Positions 36,322 to 45,846 of a stretch of DNA of 64,000 bases are shown piece by piece. Source of the DNA: Halapricum desulfuricans. GTDB taxonomy: Archaea; Halobacteriota; Halobacteria; Halobacteriales; Haloarculaceae. Below the pieces are notes generated by a model. That model ran no database searches. It saw only the letters and a program-made list of their open reading frames with translations, and was not told where the DNA came from. Made by a program: the position numbers and the translations under genes. Each line of letters opens with the position of its first letter. Positions within the stretch are counted from its first letter, which is position 1. Location: positions 558,001 to 622,000 of the forward strand of contig NZ_CP064787.1 of assembly GCF_017094505.1 (NCBI RefSeq). Reading direction: 5' to 3'.

Positions 36322-36439
36322 GTTCAATCGTTCAGCTGCATAATACATAAACTCTTTCGACAATTTCAGAGCCAGCAACTACCGCTGACCGAGCCCAGAG
36401 CAGGAACCATACCCGTCTACTGAGCAACTGCGAACGATT

Positions 36440-36617
36440 CTATGACACGCTCACGTAGGTACGCGTGACCTCAACCGCCATACATAGTCTATGTAGGCAA
36501 ACCGACTTAATAGTGTGGATTGGCGTTGAATATCCGGCCTGCTGTCGACGGTGGTTGGCGTCCGCGTTGTCGGATTCACTCCCGCCGTAAACGGCGGGAT
36601 TCTCTCCTCGCAGAAAG
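36440..36617 (-). mobile_element. Decayed IS200/IS605-type end with truncated tnpB start
   Basis: On the minus strand the region begins with an 8-bp perfect hairpin (CCCGCCGT/ACGGCGGG at 36581-36598) inside TCTCCTCG...TTCA contexts, then passes ATTAAGTCGG and reaches an ATG at 36481 that encodes only 13 residues (MAVEVTRTYVSVS) before a stop. MxVEVTRTYV is a usual TnpB start, and the hairpin plus CGACTTAAT spacing mirrors the left end of the intact element at 52163-52260. This is a solo left end with a broken transposon gene. Confidence 0.65.
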
Positions 36618-36699
36618 ATAGTGACCGTTATACGTCTGTTCCGGGTCGACCGCACGAAGTAGTGTCGTCGTACCGGGAAATCGGTACAACGGTCACTAT
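36618..36699. repeat. Palindromic dispersed element, copy E (best preserved)
   Basis: 82 bp with near-perfect inverted ends: ATAGTGACCGTTATAC (36618-36633) against GTACAACGGTCACTAT (36684-36699), one mismatch in 16. The interior has CTGTTCCGGGTCGACCGCAC and GTACCGGGAAATCGGTAC. It abuts the IS605 remnant and lies 22 bp after the stop of the dolichol kinase-like gene. Confidence 0.88.
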
Positions 36700-36721
36700 A
36701 TGACATCCTCGAAGACGCCAC

Positions 36722-37336
36722 CTAGACGACCGCGAGCCCGAGCGTGATACCCGCGGCCGACGCAAGCGGGATCGTGAGGTTGTCGTCGATCACGTACGTG
36801 GCAATGACGGGCTTGACGCCGTCGGCGACGGTCGCGGCCAACCCGCCGAACAGCGCCGCGACGGGCGCGACGAAGGCCAGTCCGATCGTCGTGCAGACGA
36901 CGAATGTCACCGCCAGCGCCCGCGGGGCTTTGAGGATCAGCTCCAGATACCGGCCGTCCCCGACCGACTGGATCTGCCCGGAGGCCAGCAGTCCGCTGAT
37001 CGGGTCGCCGAGCGTGAGCATGAGCAGGGCCGGCACGGCGATTGGCGGCGGCGCGATCAACACGACCGCGGTCGCGCTGATGACCGCCAGCGCGTAGCCA
37101 GCGAGGTTGTCCTGTTCGTACTCTCGGGTGAGATACTCGTAGATCCACCAGTCCAGGCCGATACCGAGTCTGATGACCTCCAGAACGACCACGGCCGCGA
37201 GCGCGGCGACGAGGATCGCCTGCACCTGCCCCCAGGTGAGAACGTCGACGACGTACGCCAGCGGGAGGGCGCTGCCGCTGACGTGGACACCGCGGCGAGC
37301 GACCTCCGGTCCCAGACCGCCGACGAGTGATCGCAC
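36722..37336 (-). CDS. Dolichol kinase-like membrane protein
   Basis: 204 aa with about six membrane helices. The CTP-dependent kinase family signature is partly visible: the N-terminal RGVHVSGSALPLAYV (cf. RK.H...G), LMLTLGDPISGLLASGQ and the TVADGVKP segment. Family members phosphorylate dolichol, phytol or diacylglycerol; here dolichol phosphate for protein N-glycosylation is the likely use. It ends the glyS operon (2-bp gap to the glyS stop). Confidence 0.78.
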   Translation of the reverse strand: MRSLVGGLGPEVARRGVHVSGSALPLAYVVDVLTWGQVQAILVAALAAVVVLEVIRLGIGLDWWIYEYLTREYEQDNLAGYALAVISATAVVLIAPPPIAVPALLMLTLGDPISGLLASGQIQSVGDGRYLELILKAPRALAVTFVVCTTIGLAFVAPVAALFGGLAATVADGVKPVIATYVIDDNLTIPLASAAGITLGLAVV

Positions 37337-37338
37337 GG

Positions 37339-39111
37339 CTACAGGTCGGCGAACTCGATTTCGCCGTCGCGCAGTTCGGTCAGCGTTTCGGCCAGGTCCG
37401 AAATCGCGACGCGCTTCTGTTCGGTCGTGTCCCGCTCGCGAAGCGTGACCGTCCCCTCCAGATCGGAGTCGTCGCCCTCGCCCAGCGTCTCGTAGTCGAC
37501 AGTGACACAGAACGGCGTCCCGACCTCGTCCTGGCGGCGGTAGCGTCGCCCGATCGCGCCCGAGTCGTCGTAGGTGACCGCCAGCCCGGCGTCGCGCAAC
37601 CGATCGACGACCTCGCGGGCGCGATCGGCCAGCCCGTCCCGGTCCATCAGCGGGAACACGCCGACCGTCGTCGGCGCGACTTCCGGCGGTAGTTCGAGTA
37701 CCCGACGGGTCTCGCCGTCGACCTCGTCCTCGCGGTAGGAATGATCGAGCACTGTGTACAGCGCCCGGTCGATTCCCAGCGACGGCTCGACGACGTGGGG
37801 CGTGATGTGCTCGCCGCTCTCGGTGACCGCTTCGATCTCGAAGCCGGTCTTCTCGACCGGGACCGCGTACGCCTTCCCGTCGATCTCGACCGTAACGGCC
37901 CCGCCGTCGGCCTGTGCGTCCCGGAACGCCTCGGGGTCGCGCTCGGCGAGCGCTTCCAGCGCGTCGGCGACGGCCGCGGCGTCGCCGCCGAACTCCGGCC
38001 CGAGATAGCTCATGTCCGGATCGACCGTCGGCCGTTCGACGGTGACCGGCTCGTCGTACTGTTTGAAGACCGTAAATTCCTCATCGGAGTGGGCCGCGTG
38101 TTTGCTGAGGTCGTAGTCGCCCCGGTAGGCGAAGCCGGCGAGTTCGATCCAGTCGCCGTCGACTTCGGCCTCGGCGTCCCAGCAGTCGGCGGCGTAGTGC
38201 GCGAGTTCGCCGGGCAGGTGCTGGCGGAACCGAAACCGGTCCATGTCGACGCCGATCGACTCGTACCACCGCTTTGCGATCCCCAGATAGTAGGCGATCC
38301 AGGGGTCGGCGACGATCCCGTCCTCGACGACCTCGCCGACGGTCGCCTCGACGATCTCACCGTCGTCGGATCGCTGCTCGTCGGCGGGGTAGAACGGTGC
38401 CGTCACGTCCGCGACGCGTTCGAGATCGGGTTCGTCCTCCTCGGGGTCGATGAACAGCTCGAGTTCGGCCTGGGTGAACTCCCGGACGCGCAGCAGGGAC
38501 TTGCGGGGACTGATCTCGTTGCGGTAGGCGCGGCCGATCTGGGTGACGCCGAAGGGCAACTGGTTGCGGGCGTACTCGGCCAGCTGAGGGAACTCGACGA
38601 AGATCCCCTGGGCTGTTTCGGGCCGCAGATAGCCCGGCGAGGACGACCCCGGGCCGATGTTGGTTTCGAACATCAGGTTGAACTGCTGGATCGCCTGTCC
38701 GGCCAGCCCCGCCCCGCAGGTCGGGCAGGTCAGCTCGTACTCGGCGACGATCTCCTCGACGCGCTCGATCGCCATCGACTCGGCCTCCTCGATGTCGGTG
38801 TTGTCCTCGACGATGTGATCGGCCCGGTGAGAGTCGCCACACTCGGGACACTCGATCAGCATGTCGTCGAACCCTTCCAGGTGGCCCGAGGCCTCGAAGA
38901 CGGGTTCGGGCATTACCGTCGGGGCGTCGACCTCCATGTTGCCCTCCTGGATCGTGAACCGCTCGCGCCAGGTGTCCTCGACGTTCTGCTTGAGCGCCGC
39001 GCCCTCCGGGCCGAACGTGTAGAAGCCGGAGACGCCGCCGTAGGCACCGGCCGACTGGAGGAAGAACCCGCGTCGCTTTGCCAGTTCGACGATCGGGTTC
39101 CCCTCGCTCAT
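37339..39111 (-). CDS. glyS: Glycyl-tRNA synthetase
   Basis: 590 aa class II synthetase: ELAKRRGFFLQSAGAYGGVSGFYTFGPEGAALK (motif 1 region), GRAYRNEISPRKSLLRVREFTQAELELF (motif 2) and EPSLGIDRALYTVL (motif 3), plus the C-terminal anticodon-binding domain. A zinc-binding insert is present (CPECGDSH ... CPTCGAG). ATG 39111 matches the usual start; the longer frame upstream is a shadow over the CBS gene. The start overlaps the CBS stop by 4 bp. Confidence 0.97.
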   Translation of the reverse strand: MSEGNPIVELAKRRGFFLQSAGAYGGVSGFYTFGPEGAALKQNVEDTWRERFTIQEGNMEVDAPTVMPEPVFEASGHLEGFDDMLIECPECGDSHRADHIVEDNTDIEEAESMAIERVEEIVAEYELTCPTCGAGLAGQAIQQFNLMFETNIGPGSSSPGYLRPETAQGIFVEFPQLAEYARNQLPFGVTQIGRAYRNEISPRKSLLRVREFTQAELELFIDPEEDEPDLERVADVTAPFYPADEQRSDDGEIVEATVGEVVEDGIVADPWIAYYLGIAKRWYESIGVDMDRFRFRQHLPGELAHYAADCWDAEAEVDGDWIELAGFAYRGDYDLSKHAAHSDEEFTVFKQYDEPVTVERPTVDPDMSYLGPEFGGDAAAVADALEALAERDPEAFRDAQADGGAVTVEIDGKAYAVPVEKTGFEIEAVTESGEHITPHVVEPSLGIDRALYTVLDHSYREDEVDGETRRVLELPPEVAPTTVGVFPLMDRDGLADRAREVVDRLRDAGLAVTYDDSGAIGRRYRRQDEVGTPFCVTVDYETLGEGDDSDLEGTVTLRERDTTEQKRVAISDLAETLTELRDGEIEFADL

Positions 39112-39956
39112 ACGAGCGCCTCCAGCAGATCGACGTCCCGGACGATGCCCACGAGCGAGTCGCCGCTCAAAAGCGGGATCTGCTCGATGTCGTTGTTGAG
39201 CATCATCTGTGCGACCTCGCGAGCCGTCCGGCGCTTGCCGACGGTCAGCAGGTCCGCGGTCATGAACTCGCTGACCGGCGCGTTCGGGATCTCGACGTTG
39301 CGGGTTGGCATGTAGCTGTTTCCGACGGCCTTGATTCCCTCCCACATCCACTCGTCGTCCTGATTGGCGATGGACTCGCCGGTGTCGGCCTCCCCCTCGA
39401 CGACCTCGGCGACCTGAATGATGTCGACTTCGGTGAGCATGCCCGCGAGATCGCCGTCGTCGTCGAGGGCGACCCCGTAGGGCACGTCCGCGTAAGCCAG
39501 CTCTCGCTCGGCGACCGGCAGCGGCGTCTCTGCGTAGACGCAGTTGACGTCCTCGCGAGCCAGTTCCCCGACCGGTGTGTCACCCTCGACCGCGCCCTCC
39601 GCGATCGCGCGGATGACGTCGGTGACCGTGACAATTCCCTCCAGACGGCCGTCGACGACCGGGATCCGGCGTTCGCCCTCCTCGACGATGAGACGGGCGA
39701 CCGCTTCGATCGTGGCGTCGGCGGCGACCGTCGGAACCTCCTCGACCAGCAGCGCGAGCTGGTCCTCGTCGGGGTGGTTGATCAGCGAGTCCCGGGAGAC
39801 GATCCCGCGGAACTGTTCGCCGTCGTCGGTCTCTTTGATCACCGGTACCGAAGAGAACGACCGCTCCTGAAGGTACTCGAGGACGTCGTCTCTGGTGCCG
39901 GGAACCGACACCGTCACCACGTCCTCGCGCGGCGTCATGGCGTCTGCGACGTTCAT
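39108..39956 (-). CDS. Four-CBS domain protein
   Basis: 282 aa with four CBS motifs (about residues 1-60, 70-125, 135-200 and 220-280), each with the usual V.D...L.G.VT.TD pattern, so two adenosyl-nucleotide sites. ATG 39956 (MNVADAMTPRED) is the typical family start; ATG 39980 is possible. It is the first gene of the CBS-glyS-dolichol kinase operon, coupled to glyS by an ATGA overlap, and could sense energy state for translation. Confidence 0.88.
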   Translation of the reverse strand: MNVADAMTPREDVVTVSVPGTRDDVLEYLQERSFSSVPVIKETDDGEQFRGIVSRDSLINHPDEDQLALLVEEVPTVAADATIEAVARLIVEEGERRIPVVDGRLEGIVTVTDVIRAIAEGAVEGDTPVGELAREDVNCVYAETPLPVAERELAYADVPYGVALDDDGDLAGMLTEVDIIQVAEVVEGEADTGESIANQDDEWMWEGIKAVGNSYMPTRNVEIPNAPVSEFMTADLLTVGKRRTAREVAQMMLNNDIEQIPLLSGDSLVGIVRDVDLLEALV

Positions 39957-40147
39957 TATGCCAACTACTCCCGCGTCCATCTACTAAGACCTTACACATT
40001 GGATCGGCTCGCGATCGTTTCCCTGCCGTTCGAGATGTGTCCGTCGTCGTTCGAGGCGGGCGGACGTCGCTGGTTCCGGCTCCTGTCGGCACGTCTGATT
40101 GTCCATCCCGGAGTCCCGTCCCCGTTCCGGCACGTTTATGTGTACGT

Positions 40148-40160
40148 GTTACAGAGTAAC
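40148..40160. promoter_or_regulatory. GTTAC-aga-GTAAC palindrome before a small gene
   Basis: A perfect 5-3-5 inverted repeat lying between a TATA-like GTTTATG (40133-40139) and the ATG at 40165. That is just where an archaeal repressor would block a leaderless transcript. Confidence 0.4.
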
Positions 40161-40164
40161 AAGC

Positions 40165-40335
40165 ATGTCGCAGGAGACGGACGCAGTCGCGGCCGTTGCT
40201 GAGGACGCCGAGGTCATGGCCTCGGTCGAAACCGGCCCCGCTGGCGAGACGTTTATTCTCGCCGATATCACTCGCGACGACGCCTACGTAACGGCCCCGC
40301 TTCAGGACGCCGCCTCCCTGCCCGAGTGGCGGTAG
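40165..40335 (+). CDS. Small acidic haloarchaeal protein (DUF7556-like)
   Basis: 56 aa, acidic, with a central GETFILADITRDDAYVTAPL and a C-terminal LPEW. It resembles small conserved haloarchaeal proteins of unknown function. ATG 40165 is set by the TATA box and palindrome in front of it. Divergent from the CBS gene. Confidence 0.6.
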   Translation: MSQETDAVAAVAEDAEVMASVETGPAGETFILADITRDDAYVTAPLQDAASLPEWR

Positions 40336-40440
40336 CTCGTCTCGCTGCGGCGTCACGAGTCGAGATATCGTCTCCGAACTGCTTGCTTTTCGCCTCGAAC
40401 AGCCCGCGCCACGCAGCCTTCGGCTCCGGAAGCGTTACGC

Positions 40441-40640
40441 AATTTTTATGACCGATACTGTACGTTAGTGTGCAGTAATGGATACTAGTGGTGAGATAGT
40501 GCCAGCGGTCGAGTCGATCCTGTCGGCGGCTCGTGACCGTACGGCGACGAGAGCGTGTCCGTCGACGCCCGGTCGCTGCCGGCGGCGTTCGATAGGGCCG
40601 AGAACGAGGGGCGCTTCTCCGGTTCGTCCCGTCGTTGCGT
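40441..40640 (+). pseudogene. Truncated, frameshifted trpC copy with duplicated promoter/operator
   Basis: This block repeats the 5' end of trpC (42021-42230). The TATA/operator ACTGTACGTTAGTGTGCAGT differs by one base from the intact copy, and the ATG at 40478 starts a peptide sharing [13 protein letters not shown] with TrpC. After about 22 codons a single-base shift moves the similarity into another frame (SVDARSLPAAFDRAENEGRF). It then ends against the zinc-ribbon regulator gene. It holds the only recognisable content of the 329-bp gap 40336-40664. Confidence 0.85.
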
Positions 40641-40664
40641 CTCCGGCGCCTCGGCTCACCGGCG

Positions 40665-41603
40665 CTACTCGCGGACGGCTTCGACGATAGAAAGGTCCGC
40701 GTCGACGGTGAGCGTGAGCGTCTCGCCGTCGCTCTCGAAGGTGAACTCGGCCTCGAAGGGGTCTTCGTCAGTGATCGTCTCCTCGTAGTTCATTTCGACG
40801 GCACTGACCGCCCGCGTCGAGTCGGGATCGATCGGATTGTGGCCGTGGTCGGTGAGAAAATCGAGGAGGCGGGTGTCCGACAGCATCGCCAGCACGCCCG
40901 CGCCGCCGCTGGAGAAAGTGCAGTTCGTACACTCGAAACCGACACTGACGGCATAGTAGCCCCCACAGGTGGGACAGGAGTCCGTTTCAGTGTCGTGGTC
41001 CACACAGATATCGGGCTGGCTCTCGATGGGGGCCGAGCAGCGCGGGCAGATGCCGCTGGCCATCGCCATGATCTCGAGGTTCGTCCACGTCCAGGCGGCT
41101 CGCGAGACGGCGTCGGCAGAGCGGTCACGCAGGCCCGCCGGCGGGAGCGGGAGGGCACCGAGGTAGCCGTCGTCGCTCTCCCCGCCCGACCGTCTGCGGC
41201 GCTGGTACCGACCGTCGCACTCCGTGCAGTAGAGTTCGATCCCTCCGTCTTTGTAGGCCGCCTCGACCGGTGCGCCGCAGATGTCACAGCGCTCGTCGAT
41301 AGGTGTCCGCTCGAAGGACGCGTCGTCCGTCACGGCCCCGGAGAGGATGGACTCGACGACGCGCCGGCCCGCGCGGTCGAGTTCGTATCCCGCGTCGGTC
41401 TTGCGGACGAAGTGGCCGACAAGTTTCTCCAGGTGGTAGTTGAACTGCCCGGAGTCGCGCATCGCCATCTCGTCGTACAACGCCGAGAACGACAGCGGGT
41501 CACCGGCCTCGCCGAGGACCCGGAGGATTCGTACGCGCGTCTCGTTGCCCAGGGCCGCGAACGCCTCGTCGGGAGAGAGTGGATCGGACTCGTCCTCGGC
41601 CAT
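40665..41603 (-). CDS. Winged-helix regulator with zinc-ribbon domains
   Basis: 312 aa. An ArsR-type winged helix occupies residues 10-100 (NETRVRILRVLGEAGDPLSFSALYDEM, GQFNYHLEKLVGHFV). Three zinc-binding Cys pairs follow: CDICG/CTECDG, CPRCSAP and CPTCGG/CTNC. The C-terminal ~60 residues are acidic beta-rich sequence. The arrangement is like the haloarchaeal DUF7351 regulators. It lies between the trpC pseudogene and trpC, so it might have arrived with the duplication; whether it controls trp genes is unknown. Confidence 0.82.
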   Translation of the reverse strand: MAEDESDPLSPDEAFAALGNETRVRILRVLGEAGDPLSFSALYDEMAMRDSGQFNYHLEKLVGHFVRKTDAGYELDRAGRRVVESILSGAVTDDASFERTPIDERCDICGAPVEAAYKDGGIELYCTECDGRYQRRRRSGGESDDGYLGALPLPPAGLRDRSADAVSRAAWTWTNLEIMAMASGICPRCSAPIESQPDICVDHDTETDSCPTCGGYYAVSVGFECTNCTFSSGGAGVLAMLSDTRLLDFLTDHGHNPIDPDSTRAVSAVEMNYEETITDEDPFEAEFTFESDGETLTLTVDADLSIVEAVRE

Positions 41604-41627
41604 ACCGTGCCTACTGGTCTCACCCTC

Positions 41628-41912
41628 CTAAGAACTGTGCCGGCCGGTGCCGGCGAGCGCCGGACCGGTCCCGCCCTCGCCGGCCGTGTCGACGCCGCAC
41701 GCAGTCGACCCGCCGCTGACCCGTTCCCGGAGGTGACTGACGGCGAGGGCCGCGCCGGCGCCGGTGGCGACGGCCGTAGCGACCACAGGATAGCTCACCG
41801 CGACCAGCGCAGCCGCCACCACGACGGGCACGCCGACCGCAACCGCGAGTACGTCTCCGAGACTGTGCTGTTCAACTCCACCGTATCTCGATGCGCGTCT
41901 GTGCTCTCTCAT
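41628..41912 (-). CDS. Small membrane protein
   Basis: 94 aa. After a basic N-terminus (REHRRASRYGG) two hydrophobic stretches (about residues 18-55) form a helical hairpin, then a Gly/Thr-rich tail. ATG 41912 is used; in-frame sequence upstream overlaps the trpC promoter region. It ends 25 bp before the zinc-ribbon regulator start. No family recognised. Confidence 0.55.
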   Translation of the reverse strand: MREHRRASRYGGVEQHSLGDVLAVAVGVPVVVAAALVAVSYPVVATAVATGAGAALAVSHLRERVSGGSTACGVDTAGEGGTGPALAGTGRHSS

Positions 41913-42041
41913 ACTAGTCCGAAGGGCTGCCATCGGGATAAGTACAATCTGAAATACATTTCTGTAGGCTCGCTTGCTGGAACAGGTTTCTGTAATCTCC
42001 CGTATATTTCGGCGACGAACACGCAAGCCTTATGTCCAACC

Positions 42042-42059
42042 CTGTACGTTAGTGTACAG
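42042..42059. promoter_or_regulatory. trp operator: CTGTAC-GTTAGT-GTACAG
   Basis: A perfect 6-6-6 inverted repeat immediately before the trpC ATG (42062) and after a TATA-like CCTTATGTC (42029-42037). Spacing implies a leaderless trpCBA mRNA whose start site lies inside the palindrome, so a bound regulator would block initiation. A copy with one changed base stands before the trpC pseudogene (40458-40475). Confidence 0.65.
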
Positions 42060-42061
42060 TA

Positions 42062-42825
42062 ATGGAGATCATCGGTGATATCGCGCCTGCGGTCGAGTCG
42101 ATCCTGTCGGCGGCCCGCGACCGGGGTGGGAGCGACGAGCGCCTCTCGGTCGACGCCCGGTCGCTGACGGTAGCGTTCGACCGGGCCGAAGACGAGGGTC
42201 GCGTCCCCGTGATCGCGGAGGTCAAGCCGACCAGCCCGACGACCGACGGCGAGCGGGCGGACGACCCGGTCGAACTCGCCGGGGAGATGGTCCGGAGCGG
42301 CGCGGCCGCAGTGTCGGTGCTCACAGAGCCGGAGCACTTCGGCGGTTCGCCCGAGCTGCTCGAGCGCGTTCGAGCGGCCGTCGACGTGCCCGTCCTCCGG
42401 AAGGACTTCCTGCTCTACGAGGAGCAACTGGACGTCGTCGAGGCCGACGTCGTGCTGTTGATCGCGCGCTTTCTCCGGGAGGACGGAACCGACGACCTCG
42501 ACGAACTGATCGCGGCCGCGCGCGACCGGGGCTTTCAGGTGCTCGTCGAGACCCATACCGAAGCGGAAGTCGAGACGGCGCTGGCGGCCGGGGCGGAGGT
42601 GATCGGGATCAACAACCGCGACCTGACGGAACTGGCGGTCGACCTCTCGACGTTCGAAACGGTCGCCCCGTCGGTCCCCGAGGGCGTCACGCTCATTGCC
42701 GAGAGCGGCATAGCGACGCCCGGAGACGTGACGCGGATGCGCACGGCGGGGGCGGACGCCTGCCTCATCGGCTCGGCGATCATGGACGGCGACGTGCGAC
42801 AGAACACGGAGCGACTGACGAATCT

Positions 42826-42829
<4 letters not shown>
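42062..42829 (+). CDS. trpC: Indole-3-glycerol phosphate synthase
   Basis: 255 aa TIM barrel: [15 protein letters not shown] (phosphate/catalytic Lys), [40 protein letters not shown] and [11 protein letters not shown] are intact. Tryptophan synthesis. Its stop overlaps the trpB ATG by 4 bp. Confidence 0.96.
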
Positions 42830-44111
<1,282 letters not shown>

Positions 44112-44115
<4 letters not shown>

Positions 44116-44939
44116 GTCTGGAGACGGTCTTCGATTCGGAGGAGCCGGCCTTCGTCCCGTATCTCGCCGCCGGCGATCCCTCTTACGAAGCCTCGATAGC
44201 GTACGTCGAGGCGCTGGAGCGAGGCGGCGCGGACGTGATCGAACTCGGTCTGCCCTTCTCCGAGCCGATCGCCGAGGGCTCGACGATCCAGAGCGCGATC
44301 GTCCGGGCGCTGAAGGCGGGCATGACGCCCGATCGGTACTTCGAGTTCCTCGAGGACGTCGACGTGGACGTGCCGATCGTCTGCATGACCTACTACAATC
44401 TCATCTTCCAGTACGGAGGCGAAGCCGGGCCCCGGGAGTTCGTCGAACGGGCGGCCGAGGCCGGTATCTCCGGGTTCGTGGTCGTCGACCTCCCCGCCGA
44501 GGAGGCCGACCCGCTGCGGGCGGCCTGCGACGAGTTCGGGCTGGACCTGATCTTCATCGTCGCGCCGACGACGACCGACGACCGGCTCGCGAGCATGCGC
44601 GAGCGCGTCTCCGGGTACGTCTACGTCCAGGCCCGGACCGGCGTGACGGGCGCTCGAGACGACGTGAGCGACCAGACGGCCCAGACGCTCGACCGGATCG
44701 GCCACTGGGACGTCCCGAAGGCCGTCGGGTTCGGCATCAAGACCGGCGAGCACGCCGAGCGGATCGTCCGCGCCGGCGCGGACGGCGTCATCGTCGGCTC
44801 GGCGCTGGTCGATATCGTCGCCGACGGCCGCGAGAGCGGACGACCGGTCGCCGAGACGGCCGACCGACTCGAGGCGAAAGCGCGCGAACTGAAAACGGGC
44901 GCGCTGCGCGGTGTCGGTGCGACCGTCGAAAGTGAGTGA
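44112..44939 (+). CDS. trpA: Tryptophan synthase alpha chain
   Basis: 275 aa TIM barrel. Catalytic Glu in [16 protein letters not shown] and Asp in [15 protein letters not shown], then [13 protein letters not shown] and [13 protein letters not shown] for phosphate binding. Last gene of the trpCBA operon; trpD, E, F and G are not in the window. Confidence 0.96.
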
Positions 44940-44963
44940 CCGCGTGGCGACTGCGACTGCCGG

Positions 44964-45728
44964 CTACTGGCTCGTCAGGCCGCCGTCGGCGACCAGCGCT
45001 TCGCCGGTGACGAACGACGCCTCGTCCGAGCACAGCCAGACCGCGGCGTCGCCGATCTCTTCGGGTTCGCCGAGCCGACCGATCGGCGTCGCGGCGATCG
45101 CCTGATCGACGGACTCGTTGTCTCCGGAGGCGCGATCGACCATCGGCGTGTCGATCACGCCCGGACAGATCGCGTTGACCCGAACGCCCGCCTCGCTGTA
45201 CTCCAGCGCCGCGGTCTTCGTGAGGCCGATGACGCCGTGCTTGGTGGCGACGTAGGGGCTGATCTCGGGGAACCCGACTTTCCCGGCGATCGAAGAGGTG
45301 TTGACGATCGCGCCGCCGCCGTCTTCGAGCAGGACCGGGAGTTCGGCTCGCATCGACTGGAAGACGCCCTTCAGGTTGATGTCGATGACCCGCTCCCAGT
45401 TGTCCATCGGCTGGTCGGCCGTCGGCTCGTTGGCCCCCTCGATACCGGCGTTGTTGAACGCGTAGTCGAGCCCGCCGTAGGTATCGACTGCGGCGTCGAC
45501 CATCGCTTCGACGTCCCCGGAGTCGCTGACGTCCGTCTCGACGAAGATCGCTTCGCCGCCCGCCGCCTCGATCTCCTCGACCAGTGCCTCGCCGTCCTCG
45601 ACGTTCACGTCGGCCGCGACGACGGCGGCCCCTTCTTCGGCGAATCGAAGCGCGGCTGCGCGGCCGATTCCCGTGCTCGCTCCTGTGACAATCGCGACGC
45701 TGTCGGTGATGCCATCCATGGTGATCAT
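44964..45728 (-). CDS. SDR-family NAD(P)-dependent oxidoreductase
   Basis: 254 aa classical short-chain dehydrogenase: TGASTGIGRAAALRF cofactor loop, DVNVED (Asp after strand 2 favours NAD), NNAGIEG, catalytic Ser in NTSSIAGK and YVATK. It ends FVTGEALVADGGLTSQ. The substrate is unknown. Start ATG 45728, or 45719. A perfect palindrome covers the start. Convergent with trpA. Confidence 0.92.
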   Translation of the reverse strand: MITMDGITDSVAIVTGASTGIGRAAALRFAEEGAAVVAADVNVEDGEALVEEIEAAGGEAIFVETDVSDSGDVEAMVDAAVDTYGGLDYAFNNAGIEGANEPTADQPMDNWERVIDINLKGVFQSMRAELPVLLEDGGGAIVNTSSIAGKVGFPEISPYVATKHGVIGLTKTAALEYSEAGVRVNAICPGVIDTPMVDRASGDNESVDQAIAATPIGRLGEPEEIGDAAVWLCSDEASFVTGEALVADGGLTSQ

Positions 45729-45744
45729 GTCCGATTACCGGACA
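45728..45744. promoter_or_regulatory. TGTCCG-attac-CGGACA palindrome at the SDR start
   Basis: Perfect 6-5-6 inverted repeat beginning at the SDR start codon, in the divergent gap to the MutS-related gene. It could be an operator for the SDR or a 5' hairpin. Confidence 0.4.
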
Positions 45745-45846
45745 GGTCTGGGTACGACCGGGCGACAGATATACGCCGATCGGCGTTATCACTCGCCGGG
45801 AATCAAGCGAGGAAAGCTATACCCGGGTCGGGGCCGACGCTCCGAT

